DNA of 64,000 bases from Salinispora mooreana (lineage in GTDB: Bacteria > Actinomycetota > Actinomycetes > Mycobacteriales > Micromonosporaceae): contig NZ_KB900614.1 of assembly GCF_000379065.1 (NCBI RefSeq), positions 1,076,107 to 1,140,106 of the forward strand, read 5' to 3'. The notes beneath the pieces were generated by a model. The model searched no databases, had not been told where the DNA came from, and was given only the letters and a program-made list of their open reading frames with translations. The first letter of the stretch is position 1, and each line of letters opens with the position of its first letter. Below, piece after piece: positions 24,762-34,729 of this stretch. Both the position numbers and the translations under genes were made by a program.

Positions 24762-26015
24762 ATGACCCAGTCCCCCGCCGTGCTTCCCACCGGCCGCTCC
24801 GGTCCGGTCCGCATCGGCGAGCGCGCCGCCCGCGTCCTCGTCTCGGAACTTGCCCGGAGCAACGAGCCGAAGGCCGCCCTGCTGGTTGACGCCCACCCGG
24901 AGTCCCCGGTGCTCGCCGCGGCGATCGAGGCGCTGTTGCCCGGTGACTTGCTCACCGTCGTGCCGGCCGGGTGGTCGGACGCCGGGACGCTGCGCGAGCA
25001 TGTGGCTGCCCAGGGGCCCTGGGTCACCGAGCGGATCCGGGTCGTTGACGCGCTGGCCGACGCCGAGGCCGCAGCAGTGGTGATCATCGGTGAACCGCTC
25101 ACCGGGACGGTGGAGGAGACCCGTGCCACCCTCGACGGGCTCGGCAAGCACCTCGACAACGGAGCCACGGTGAGCGTCGCCACACCCGCCATCGCCAAGC
25201 GCACCGGCGGCGCGAGTGTCGAGCTGGACCGCCAGGCCGCGCTGTACGGCGTCGGTAGCGACCTGTTGCTGCGCAACAACCCGCCGCTGCGGGTGCACCG
25301 ACTCCGCTTCAGCCCGGCCAACGCGGCGGAGGCGGCGGGGATGGCCCCGGCCTACCGGCCCTCCAGCGTGCCGCTGACCCGCACGATGCACATCGACAGC
25401 AACGGGGTGGCTGCCGCCGGGATCGCCCTCGGGCTGGCGGCGGTGGCCCGCGCCGCCCGGCCGAACTCGAAGCTGTGGCTGCTGCCGGCCCTCGCCGCCG
25501 CACCGGTCGCCGCCTTCTTCCGGGACCCGGAGCGGGAGGTGCCAGCAGATCCGTCCGCGGTGGTTGCCTCGGCCGACGGCAAGGTGCTCTCGGTACAACG
25601 GCTCTCCGACGAGCGGTTCGGCGACGGCGAGTGGCTGCGGATCGCCGTGTTCCTGTCGGTGCTCGACGTCCACGTCAACCGCTCCCCGGTGGCGGGCAAG
25701 GTGGTCGACTACTTCGTGACCGACGGCGGCTTCGCCAACGCGGCGAAGCCCGATGCGGAACACAATGTCGCCGCATACACGGTGTTGGACACCACCCACG
25801 GAACGGTGGTCGTGGCGCAACGTACCGGCTTGATCGCCCGGCGGATCGTGCAGCGCGCGCCCATCGGGTCACTACTCGCCAAAGGCGAGCGGTTTGGGCT
25901 GATCCGGTTCGGCTCCCGCACCGACGTCTACCTGCCGGCCGATGCGGCGCAGCCGCTGGTCGGGCCCGGCGACCGGGTCGTCGGTGGGTCGTCGGTGATC
26001 GCCCGCTGGCACTGA
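24762..26015 (+). CDS. psd: Phosphatidylserine decarboxylase with extra N-terminal domain
   Basis: 417 residues from ATG 24762. The last ~210 residues are a Psd proenzyme: AAFFRDPEREVPADPSAVVA, FLSVLDVHVNRSPVAGKVVD, and the C-terminal self-cleavage site VVGGSSVIARW, where cleavage at Gly-Ser creates the pyruvoyl group. The first ~190 residues (LVSELARSNEPKAALLVDAH, AVVIIGEPLTGTVEETRATL) look like the Rossmann-like N-terminal half of an RsmC-type methyltransferase. No clear SAM glycine motif was seen, so it may be a non-catalytic domain. It converges with pssA, the preceding enzyme of phosphatidylethanolamine synthesis. Confidence 0.88.
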   Translation: MTQSPAVLPTGRSGPVRIGERAARVLVSELARSNEPKAALLVDAHPESPVLAAAIEALLPGDLLTVVPAGWSDAGTLREHVAAQGPWVTERIRVVDALADAEAAAVVIIGEPLTGTVEETRATLDGLGKHLDNGATVSVATPAIAKRTGGASVELDRQAALYGVGSDLLLRNNPPLRVHRLRFSPANAAEAAGMAPAYRPSSVPLTRTMHIDSNGVAAAGIALGLAAVARAARPNSKLWLLPALAAAPVAAFFRDPEREVPADPSAVVASADGKVLSVQRLSDERFGDGEWLRIAVFLSVLDVHVNRSPVAGKVVDYFVTDGGFANAAKPDAEHNVAAYTVLDTTHGTVVVAQRTGLIARRIVQRAPIGSLLAKGERFGLIRFGSRTDVYLPADAAQPLVGPGDRVVGGSSVIARWH

Positions 26016-26051
26016 CCGCGCCGCGCGACGGGGCGACGGAAGAAGCTGCGT

Positions 26052-26077
26052 GGGACGCCGTGGAACCACGGCGTCCC
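26052..26077. terminator. Bidirectional terminator between psd and pssA
   Basis: GGGACGCCGTGG pairs perfectly with CCACGGCGTCCC around a 2-base loop, between the converging stops at 26015 and 26092. Confidence 0.8.
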
Positions 26078-26091
26078 GTCGCGAAACCGGA

Positions 26092-26964
26092 TCAGATGGT
26101 GCGGCGCTGCCGCAGCCAGAGCACCGGACCGCTGAGCAGGTAGCCCACCACGGCCAGGGCGAAGGTCAGCCGGACATCGACCAGCGCACCGACCAGCGGA
26201 GCCAGCCACACCCAGGGCGGCAGTTTCACCAGGCGAGCAAGCTTCACGTATGGAAAACTGGAGACCATCGCGAAGGCGAGCAGCGCCACCCCGCCGAGCA
26301 GGACCAGCCCGGACACCGGCAGCCCGATGGCAACAGTCAGGGCCAGCATGGCGGCGGCCACGGTGGTGGGCACACCGCAGAAGAAACGGCCGTCCTTCGG
26401 CGAGACGTTGAACCGGGCGAGGCGGATCGCGGCGCAGGACGCGACGAGCGCACAGGCCACCGCGGCGGCGGCCGGCGGCACCGAGCCGGCCAGTGAGGCG
26501 TACACCACGACCGGAGCGGCGAGGCCGAAGGAGCACATGTCGGCCAACGAGTCCATCTGGGCGCCGAACGGACTGGCCACGCCGAGTCGGCGGGCGAGGG
26601 CGCCATCGAGACCGTCGAAGGCGACGCAGGCGATCAGGCAGAGGGCTGCTGCCCGCACCTCACCCTGCATGGCCAGGAAGATCGCCAGCATGCCGAGGGT
26701 AAGACTGGCGAGGGTGCAGCCGTTGACCAGCACGAATTTCATCCGCCGGGCCGCTGTCCGCGCACCGGGGAGCAGCGGAATCGCGATCGCCGCCGCATCA
26801 TCCACCGGCGGTACCGGGAGGACAGCGGGGCTGACCGGGACGATCGCCTCCACCTCGGCGTCGTACCGCGGGTAGCGGCGCTTGGGGAACCGGCGCTCGA
26901 TCAGCGGCCGGTCAACACCGGCACGGCGGCCACCATCTTGGCGACCTGCCCGGACCCACAGCAC
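26092..26964 (-). CDS. pssA: CDP-diacylglycerol-serine O-phosphatidyltransferase
   Basis: Makes phosphatidylserine from CDP-diacylglycerol and serine, the substrate of Psd. The CDP-alcohol phosphatidyltransferase motif is complete: FDGLDGALARRLGVASPFGA followed by QMDSLAD (D-G-x2-A-R-x8-G-x3-D-x3-D). About seven membrane helices follow a ~65-residue N-terminus beginning ERRFPKRRYPRYDAEVEAIV. The start is uncertain. GTG 26964 is in frame but lacks a ribosome binding site, while GTG 27069 has GGAGGGAAC before it, yet codons upstream of about 26915 lack the usual GC-rich third positions. Probably about 270-325 residues. Confidence 0.85.
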   Translation of the reverse strand: MLWVRAGRQDGGRRAGVDRPLIERRFPKRRYPRYDAEVEAIVPVSPAVLPVPPVDDAAAIAIPLLPGARTAARRMKFVLVNGCTLASLTLGMLAIFLAMQGEVRAAALCLIACVAFDGLDGALARRLGVASPFGAQMDSLADMCSFGLAAPVVVYASLAGSVPPAAAAVACALVASCAAIRLARFNVSPKDGRFFCGVPTTVAAAMLALTVAIGLPVSGLVLLGGVALLAFAMVSSFPYVKLARLVKLPPWVWLAPLVGALVDVRLTFALAVVGYLLSGPVLWLRQRRTI

Positions 26965-27453
26965 CTGACGGGCGATCGTGCCGCTGCGCCGCAACGGACC
27001 TGCCCATCGACGCCCTGCAGGACGTGGACTGTCTGTCGTACGACGCCGGCGCCAGGGGGCTCTCGGCACGTTCCCTCCATCACCGGATCGGCCAACCGTC
27101 GCAACGGCGGGGTGTCCGGCTGTCTCGTGCCGGACCTTCTTGGCCCAGCAGCCGTTTTGCGGGGTACACCATCGCACAGGCAAACGGGGCTTGGCGATAG
27201 CTGCCGGTGGTACTTAAAAATCCCTTAAACCACGCGAAGTGTCCTCTTACTCCCAACCCGGATGGCATCGCCCGTTACACCGTTTACTCCCGCACCCAAA
27301 TGTACCGGAGCTCAGCGGCGCCACCATGATGAGCACTCTTCAGCACCCGTAATGCCCTCATTGAACAGAAATTGAGGGGCCACACATCCACCCCTGTCTG
27401 GGGCCAACGCACCCCCACCGCGCCGCCCGCCGCGCCGCCCCGAACCGGGATGG
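26965..27453. other. Long intergenic region upstream of pssA
   Basis: About 490 bases. From roughly 27190 to 27410 the composition is distinctly less GC-rich than the rest of the window (for example the stretch TTAAAAATCCCTTAAACC near 27216). No open frame in it has actinobacterial codon use. It may hold the pssA promoter, an untranslated leader or a small RNA. No known RNA family was recognised. Confidence 0.4.
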
Positions 27454-28377
27454 TCAGCGGAGCTCAGCGACCATCCGGGCAGCGATGTCGCTGAGCCGCA
27501 GCCCCGCAAGCTCGGTGACGGTAAACCAGCTCGCCCGCGCGGTTGACCCCCCGGCCGGCTCCAGCACCCGTGCCTCAGTCGGCTCATCCACCACCACCGT
27601 GTAGATGGCCCGAACGGTGTGCCAGTCCAACGGGTGGCCCTCCGGCCCGACCGCCCCCGGGAGGTGAAGGCTGTCCACCCCGACCAACTCGACGACCCGG
27701 CCGACCTGACCGGACTCCTCCACCAGCTCGCGGAGCAGCCCCGTCTCCGGCGCCTCACCGTGGTCGGTGCCACCGCCGGGCAGGTGCCAGCTGCCAGCGC
27801 CCGGATAGCCCTCCGCGATCAGCGTCAGCAGCACCCGCCCAGCCGGGTCGGTGACCAGCCCGTACGCGCCGAACCGGTGCCGCCGAGCGGTCGACGCCGA
27901 GATCGTCGGTGCCGGAGCCGTCGGTGCCAGCGGCAGCACCCGGGACAACCCCGACGGCAGGGGTGTGCCCGGCCGGCCGAGTAGCTCCGCCGTGAACGGC
28001 ATCACGGGCACCGCCGCCGCCGAGTCGGGCGTGAACCACCCCAGCCTGGCACCGCCCCGCTCCGGCGGGAACACCTCCCCCGTCGTCGCGGCCACGTCGA
28101 ACACCAGCCGGTCGGTGTGCAGCCCGGCTCCGGCGGCGAGGGAGGCCACATCAGCTACCGCCGCCCGGATCCCGGCCACCGTCACGGCCAACCCGGTCTC
28201 CTCGGTGAACCCGCGGACGACCGCGGCGGCGGGATGCTCGGCGTGCCGAAGGCCGCCGCCCGGCAGCCGCCAGGCACCCCGATCCGGGCGCTCGTCCCCG
28301 CCCTGTACGAGTAGCACCTGCCCGCCGTCATCCCGCAGCACCCCATATGCCGCCATCCGCCGCTGCTGCTGCTGCAC
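27454..28377 (-). CDS. Double-Nudix-domain protein (first of a pair)
   Basis: 307 residues with two Nudix domains. The N-terminal domain (about 8-125) has a defective box, GGLRHAEHPAAAVVRGFTEE followed by TGL, where the RE of the consensus GX5EX7REUXEEXGU is RG. The C-terminal domain (about 168-300) has an intact box, GGTDHGEAPETGLLRELVEE followed by SGQ. Nudix hydrolases cleave nucleoside diphosphates linked to another group; the substrate here is unknown. GTG 28377 follows a GGGGGCAGG stretch; ATG 28356 is possible. A paralogue of the same design lies 80 bp upstream. Confidence 0.85.
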   Translation of the reverse strand: MQQQQRRMAAYGVLRDDGGQVLLVQGGDERPDRGAWRLPGGGLRHAEHPAAAVVRGFTEETGLAVTVAGIRAAVADVASLAAGAGLHTDRLVFDVAATTGEVFPPERGGARLGWFTPDSAAAVPVMPFTAELLGRPGTPLPSGLSRVLPLAPTAPAPTISASTARRHRFGAYGLVTDPAGRVLLTLIAEGYPGAGSWHLPGGGTDHGEAPETGLLRELVEESGQVGRVVELVGVDSLHLPGAVGPEGHPLDWHTVRAIYTVVVDEPTEARVLEPAGGSTARASWFTVTELAGLRLSDIAARMVAELR

Positions 28378-28457
28378 CCTGCCCCCGCCCGTGCCGAATC
28401 AATGAGACCTTGTCGCCGCGATCCGACGATAGCTTCGGGAACGCCAGACTGGGGCGG

Positions 28458-29405
28458 TCAGGTCAGCCGGGCGGCCTGGACCGCCTCGGCCGTCACCTCG
28501 GTCAGCCGATCGACCGGAAGGGCGCCCAGCTCCTCCTTTGCGAACCAGCGGGCCTCGCAGGTGGACCCACCGACGTCGATCACGGTGGGCGGGGCGGGGC
28601 GGTCAACCACAACCCGGTAGAAGGCGCGAACCCCGTGCCAGTCGATCGGGTAGCCCTCCGGGCCGAGTGAGGCCGCGTCCCGGTGACTCGCCACGCCAAG
28701 TAGCTCGACCAACCGCCCGGTCTGCCCGGTCTCCTCAACCAACTCACGGATGAGGGCCGCGCCCGGCTGCTCACCGTAGTCCGTGCCGCCACCCGGCAGG
28801 TGCCAGCAGCCGGCACCCGGATACCCGTCCGAGACCCGGGTGAGCAAGACCCGCTCGTCTGGGTCGGTGACGACCGCGTACGCGGCGAAGCGCTGCGCCC
28901 GGTGCAGGCCGTCCGGCCCCTCGACCGCGTAGAAGGAGGGGAACTCGGGCGGCTCCTCCGGCACGATGTCCGCCGACGAGGCGGGTAGGCCGAGGGCCCG
29001 TGCCGTGAACGAGCGCAGGGGCAGCTCGCAGGCCTGCTCGAGGGTGAACCAGCGGGCCAGGTCGGTGGGCTGGTCAACGCGGTCGGCGAGCGTCCCGCCC
29101 CGCACTGACACCTGGTAGAGCAGACGATCGGTGTGGATCGTGATTTTCCGCTCGGGCAGCGCTCGCATGTCGGCGAGCACGTCGGTGAGGATGGCGACAC
29201 TGACCGACAGCCCGGTCTCGGCGGCGGTCTCCCGCACGACCGTGTCGCAGGGGTCCTCCCCGTGGTCGACCGCGCCCCCGGGCAGCGACCACGTACCGGG
29301 TGTGCCGGAGCGCTGCGAGGCACGGACCAGCAGCACCTGACCGACCGAGTTAGTACAAACCGCGTACGCCGCAATCCTACGAAGCGGCTCCAGCATGAGG
29401 GTCAC
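28458..29405 (-). CDS. Double-Nudix-domain protein (second of a pair)
   Basis: About 315 residues with two Nudix domains. The N-terminal box is GGAVDHGEDPCDTVVRETAA followed by ETGL, so the first Glu of the EE pair is Ala. The C-terminal box, GGTDYGEQPGAALIRELVEE followed by TGQ, is intact. The sequence AAYAVCTNSVGQVLLVRAS opens domain 1, and FAAYAVVTDPDERVLLTRVS opens domain 2. It matches its neighbour at 27454 along its whole length, so the pair arose by gene duplication after an internal domain duplication. The start is GTG 29405 or ATG 29396; an in-frame upstream extension to 29543 is unlikely. Confidence 0.83.
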   Translation of the reverse strand: MTLMLEPLRRIAAYAVCTNSVGQVLLVRASQRSGTPGTWSLPGGAVDHGEDPCDTVVRETAAETGLSVSVAILTDVLADMRALPERKITIHTDRLLYQVSVRGGTLADRVDQPTDLARWFTLEQACELPLRSFTARALGLPASSADIVPEEPPEFPSFYAVEGPDGLHRAQRFAAYAVVTDPDERVLLTRVSDGYPGAGCWHLPGGGTDYGEQPGAALIRELVEETGQTGRLVELLGVASHRDAASLGPEGYPIDWHGVRAFYRVVVDRPAPPTVIDVGGSTCEARWFAKEELGALPVDRLTEVTAEAVQAARLT

Positions 29406-29549
29406 AGAGCCAAATTCTCCCCGCTCCCCGCCACCGACGCCGAAAAGGGTCGGATTCATGACTCGCGGCTCTCGGGTGCGGGGCAGATCAGGGTAAGGCT
29501 CCGGGAAATCACCGAGGTCGACCGGAGTGGGGCGACGCACCATGAGGAG

Positions 29550-29864
29550 ATGACAAGCACCGGAACTCCCCGGCCCCCGTACAGACAGCTCCGTCGCCCC
29601 ACCACCGACCGGATGATCGCCGGGGTGGCCAGTGGCGTCGGCCGCTACTTCAACGTCGACCCCACGCTGGTTCGGGTCGTCTTCGCGGTGACCGGCCTAC
29701 TCACCGGCGGGATCGCGGCGCTCGCGTACCCGATCATGTGGTTTCTGATTCCGGTGGAGCCGGCGGACGCGCCGGCCTGGCCGCACCCGGTAGCACCCGG
29801 GGCGACCACCACCCCCACCTGGCCGGGGCCAGGGTCACAGCCGCCGGCTCCCCCCGTCAGGTGA
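29550..29864 (+). CDS. Small PspC-domain protein
   Basis: 104 residues from ATG 29550. A short polar start leads into a PspC domain: RRPTTDRMIAGVASGVGRYF, then NVDPTLVRVVFAVTGLLTGG and one or two membrane helices ending MWFLIPVEP. The tail is Pro/Thr-rich. Members act at the membrane in envelope stress. GAGGAG abuts the ATG directly, so initiation may be unusual or the mRNA leaderless. It converges with guaA, with 7 bp between stops. It is the third PspC protein in this window. Confidence 0.8.
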   Translation: MTSTGTPRPPYRQLRRPTTDRMIAGVASGVGRYFNVDPTLVRVVFAVTGLLTGGIAALAYPIMWFLIPVEPADAPAWPHPVAPGATTTPTWPGPGSQPPAPPVR

Positions 29865-29870
29865 GCGCGA

Positions 29871-31425
<1,555 letters not shown>

Positions 31426-31523
31426 GTGCAGAAAGCCTACCCACCGACACGCCCGACGCCGACCCGGGACCCGAGTCGGCGAAGCGGCCCCGCCGACCGC
31501 GCCGCGCCGCGGTCCCGCCGGCG

Positions 31524-33215
31524 CTACCGCAGCGCACCGGGGGCGTCAGCTGGCACCGCCGGATGACGTGGAGCCACCGCGGGCAGCCGGACGTACCGGG
31601 AGCCGAGCGGAGGGCGGGGATCCGGGTCCCCCTGGTTCGGCCAGAACGACATGGCCCGCTCGGCCTGAGCGGTGATGGTCAGACTCGGGTTCACCCCGAG
31701 ATTGGCCGAGACTGCCGCGCCGTCAACGACGTGCAGCCCGGGGTGCCCGTACACCCGTTGCCACGGGTCCACCACACCGTCCTCCTCGGTGGCGCCGATC
31801 ACCGCGCCGCCCAGGAAGTGCGCGGTCACCGGGACATTGAACGGTTCGGTGAGCGAACCACCCGGCACCCCGTCGATCTCCTCGGCCAGAAGCCGAACCG
31901 CCCGGTTGCCGGCCGGTATCCAGGTCGGGTTCGGCTCCCCGTGACCCGGTTCGCAGACGAGTCGACGACCGCCGAGCCCGCGACGTAGCCGGGTGGTCAA
32001 CGAGTTGTCCGCCGACTGCATGACCAGGGCGATCACCGTACGCTCGGACCAGTTGCGGACCGACAGCATCCCCGCCGCAGCACGTGGCTGCCGCACGAGA
32101 TTGCCCAGCCAGCGACGTACCCGACGAGGGCCGCCGTCCACCAACAGAGACTGGAGCAGCCCCATCGCGTTCGAGCCCCGGCCATAGCGGACCGGTTCGA
32201 TGTGGGTCTGCGGATCGGGGTGGAACGAACTCGTGATCGCCACCCCTTCGGTGAAGTCGATCCCCGCCTCCCGCGCCGACCGCCGGGGCACCGACGCGCC
32301 GAGAATCGCCTCCGAGTTGGTTCGGGTCAACACTCCAAGGCGGGACGAGAGCCGTGGCAGAGCCCCAGCCACCTTCATCCCGTGCAGCAGGCGCTGGGTA
32401 CCCAACGCGCCGGCGGCGAAGACCACCTGGTCGGCGTGGATCACCTGCGAGCGCCCAGGCAGCCAGGAGCCGGTACGCCGGGTGTGCACCGTGTACCCGC
32501 CCCCCTCGACCGGCACAACGGCGGTCACGGTCGTCAACGGATGCACCCGCGCGCCGAGCCGCTCAGCCAGCCACAGGTAGTTCTTGGCCAGCGTGTTCTT
32601 CGCGCCAAGCCGACACCCCGTCATGCAGGCACCGCAGTGCGTGCAGCCGGTTCGCTCCGGCCCCGCCCCGCCGAAGTACGGATCGGGCACCCGCTGACCC
32701 GGCCGGCCGAGGTACACCCCGACCGGGGTGGCCCGGAAGGTGTGTCCGACCCCCATCCGCTCCGCCACCGACCGCATCGCCCGGTCCGACCCGGTGGTTT
32801 CCGGGTAGGTGGTGACGCCGAGCATTCGCTTCGCCTGATCGAAGTGGCGGGTCAACTCCTCCCGCCAGTCGGTGATGTCCCGCCACTGCGGGTCCTCGTA
32901 GAAGGCGTCCAGCGGCTCGTACAGGGTGTTCGCGTAGACCAGGGAGCCGCCGCCCACTCCAGCCCCGGAGAGCACCAGCACGCCACCAGACCGGCGCTGG
33001 CCCGCCCGCAACAGCGTGATCCGCTGTAGGCCGTAACAGCCCAGGATCGGCGCCCAGACGAAGCGACGCAGCCGCCAGGACGTCTGCGGGAAGTCACCGT
33101 CGGCGAAGCGTCGGCCCGCCTCCAGCACCCCGACTCGGTAGCCCTTCTCCGCCAGCCGCAGCGCGGCGACACCACCGCCGAAACCGGACCCAATGACAAC
33201 CACGTCGTACCGCAT
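31524..33215 (-). CDS. GMC-family oxidoreductase, cholesterol-oxidase-like (ChoD type)
   Basis: 563 residues from ATG 33215. The FAD-binding motif is [21 protein letters not shown] cysteine cluster [19 protein letters not shown] resembles ferredoxin-like spacing and is typical of ChoD-type proteins. The C-terminal GMC region includes [12 protein letters not shown] and [20 protein letters not shown]. The mycobacterial relative choD also sits beside guaB3-guaB2, so the neighbourhood is conserved. Activity on cholesterol is unproven even for the mycobacterial protein; a sterol- or alcohol-type substrate is likely. There is no secretion signal. Confidence 0.85.
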   Translation of the reverse strand: MRYDVVVIGSGFGGGVAALRLAEKGYRVGVLEAGRRFADGDFPQTSWRLRRFVWAPILGCYGLQRITLLRAGQRRSGGVLVLSGAGVGGGSLVYANTLYEPLDAFYEDPQWRDITDWREELTRHFDQAKRMLGVTTYPETTGSDRAMRSVAERMGVGHTFRATPVGVYLGRPGQRVPDPYFGGAGPERTGCTHCGACMTGCRLGAKNTLAKNYLWLAERLGARVHPLTTVTAVVPVEGGGYTVHTRRTGSWLPGRSQVIHADQVVFAAGALGTQRLLHGMKVAGALPRLSSRLGVLTRTNSEAILGASVPRRSAREAGIDFTEGVAITSSFHPDPQTHIEPVRYGRGSNAMGLLQSLLVDGGPRRVRRWLGNLVRQPRAAAGMLSVRNWSERTVIALVMQSADNSLTTRLRRGLGGRRLVCEPGHGEPNPTWIPAGNRAVRLLAEEIDGVPGGSLTEPFNVPVTAHFLGGAVIGATEEDGVVDPWQRVYGHPGLHVVDGAAVSANLGVNPSLTITAQAERAMSFWPNQGDPDPRPPLGSRYVRLPAVAPRHPAVPADAPGALR

Positions 33216-33239
33216 ATACGTATCATTACCGACCAGTAA
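33216..33239. promoter_or_regulatory. Palindromes at the start of the GMC oxidoreductase gene
   Basis: A perfect 8-bp palindrome ATACGTAT (33216-33223) lies immediately before the ATG, followed by TTACCGACCAGTAA (33226-33239), whose outer TTAC and GTAA arms are complementary. The second has the size of a TetR-type operator. This AT-rich patch is unusual in the window. No regulator gene is adjacent. Confidence 0.4.
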
Positions 33240-33258
33240 CAATCGCGCCAGAGGTAGC

Positions 33259-34680
33259 TCAGCCCGATTCGGGGATGGCGGGCCGGGTGATGCCGGAGAG
33301 CCAGGCGTCGAAGAGACCGTCGAGCTGCTCCCCACCGACCCGCTCGGCCAGCTCGATGAAGTCATCGGTGGTGCCGTTGCCGTCGCGCCGCTCGGCCGTC
33401 CAGGCTCGCAGGATGGCGAAGAAGGCGTCGTCGCCGACCGCCCGCCGCAACGCGTGCACGGTCAGCGCCCCGCGCTGGTAGACGGCGGTACCGAACATCT
33501 GATCTGGCCCCGGGTCCAGGGCCGGCCGCGACCAGTCCGTCACCGCGTACCGGTCTTCGAAGGTGCGCTGCACCGACCGACCCCCCTGGTGCTCCTCCCA
33601 GAGCCACTCGGCGTAGGTGGCGAAGCCCTCATTCAGCCAGATGTCCCGCCACCGGGTTACCGCCACGCTGTCGCCGAACCACTGGTGTGCCAGTTCGTGG
33701 ACAACCACCCCGAAATTGGGCCGTCCGCTGCGAAAGAAGCCGGGGCCGTACACGGGGCGGGACTGTGTCTCCAACGCGTACCCCACCCGTGGGTCGACGA
33801 CCACCACCCCGCCGTAGGAGTCGAACGGGTACGGCCCGAAGTGGTGGGCCAGGAAGTCGGCGATCTCGCCGGTACGGGCCAGCGAGACGGCCTCCGGGCT
33901 GGTCTCCGCGAGCTGCTCCGGCACGGCGGTGACCATCGGCTTCCCAGCGTGGGTGCTGGTCTCCACCCGGTACGCGCCGATCACCAAGGTGGTCAGGTAG
34001 CTCGCCATCGGGGCCCGTTGCGCCCAGCGCCAGGTGGTTCGGCCACCGGCGCTGCTCCGTTCCCCGGGAACCCCGTTGCTCAGCGCGGCGAGCCCGTCCG
34101 GGACGGTGACCTCGATGTCGTACGTCGCCTTGTCGCTCGGATGGTCGTTCACCGGAAACCAGGCGGCGGCCGAGTAGGGCTGGCCGAGCGCGATCGCGCC
34201 GTCCTCGGTGTGCAGGAAACCGCCGCCGCCCAGCGGCCCGTTCGGCCGGGTGCCGGGGCTGCCGGCGTACTCGACCGCGACGGTGAACCGGCTGCCCTCG
34301 GCCAACCCCCGCGCCGGCGTCACCACCAGTTCGTCGCCGTCGCGACGGTGCCGGGCCCGGTCCCCATCCACCCCGACCGCCGTGACCTCCAGACCCTGCA
34401 GGTCCAGGTGGAACCGGGACAACGGCTGGGTGGCGACAGCGGTGACCGCCGCCCGCCCCCGGAGCCGGTCGCTGGCCGGGTCGTAGTCGACGGCGAGCCG
34501 GTAGTGCTCCACGTCGTATCCCCCGTTGCCCGCACCCGGCACGTACGGGTCACCCAGGTCGGCAGCGCCCGGGCGGAAGTCGCCGCCCGGGTCCGCCGAA
34601 GAGCAGCCGGTGAGCAGGGTCGCCGCCACGACGACAGCGGCGGCGAGGCCGGGTCGAACCCGGGCAGAGGTGGACCGCAC
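33259..34680 (-). CDS. M1-family zinc aminopeptidase lipoprotein
   Basis: 473 residues. The signal peptide has lipobox LLTGC (Cys about residue 26), so the protein is anchored outside the membrane. The N-terminal beta domain carries HYRLAVDYDPASDRLRGRAA. The catalytic domain has the zinc motif VVVHELAHQWFGDSVAV (HEXXH) and, 18 residues after the second His, the third ligand in WLNEGFATYAEWLWEE. The Tyr of VYQRGALTVHALRRA is the usual transition-state residue. It is shorter than classical PepN (~850), lacking the large C-terminal helical domain, like other compact actinobacterial M1 lipoproteins. The role is probably peptide scavenging. Confidence 0.92.
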   Translation of the reverse strand: MRSTSARVRPGLAAAVVVAATLLTGCSSADPGGDFRPGAADLGDPYVPGAGNGGYDVEHYRLAVDYDPASDRLRGRAAVTAVATQPLSRFHLDLQGLEVTAVGVDGDRARHRRDGDELVVTPARGLAEGSRFTVAVEYAGSPGTRPNGPLGGGGFLHTEDGAIALGQPYSAAAWFPVNDHPSDKATYDIEVTVPDGLAALSNGVPGERSSAGGRTTWRWAQRAPMASYLTTLVIGAYRVETSTHAGKPMVTAVPEQLAETSPEAVSLARTGEIADFLAHHFGPYPFDSYGGVVVVDPRVGYALETQSRPVYGPGFFRSGRPNFGVVVHELAHQWFGDSVAVTRWRDIWLNEGFATYAEWLWEEHQGGRSVQRTFEDRYAVTDWSRPALDPGPDQMFGTAVYQRGALTVHALRRAVGDDAFFAILRAWTAERRDGNGTTDDFIELAERVGGEQLDGLFDAWLSGITRPAIPESG

Positions 34681-34729
34681 CGGTCGAGCCTAACCACCTG
34701 ATCGGTGCGACGACGCCCCTCCGCGCCGC

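Noticed and set aside
27454..29543. An NAD-regulating NrtR-type Nudix repressor
   Set aside because: NrtR has one Nudix domain plus a winged helix. Here both halves are Nudix-like and no helix-turn-helix was seen.
32627..32700. Separate ferredoxin gene suggested by the Cys-rich motif
   Set aside because: The cysteines lie within one continuous GMC oxidoreductase frame and match the ChoD-type family, so there is no separate gene.
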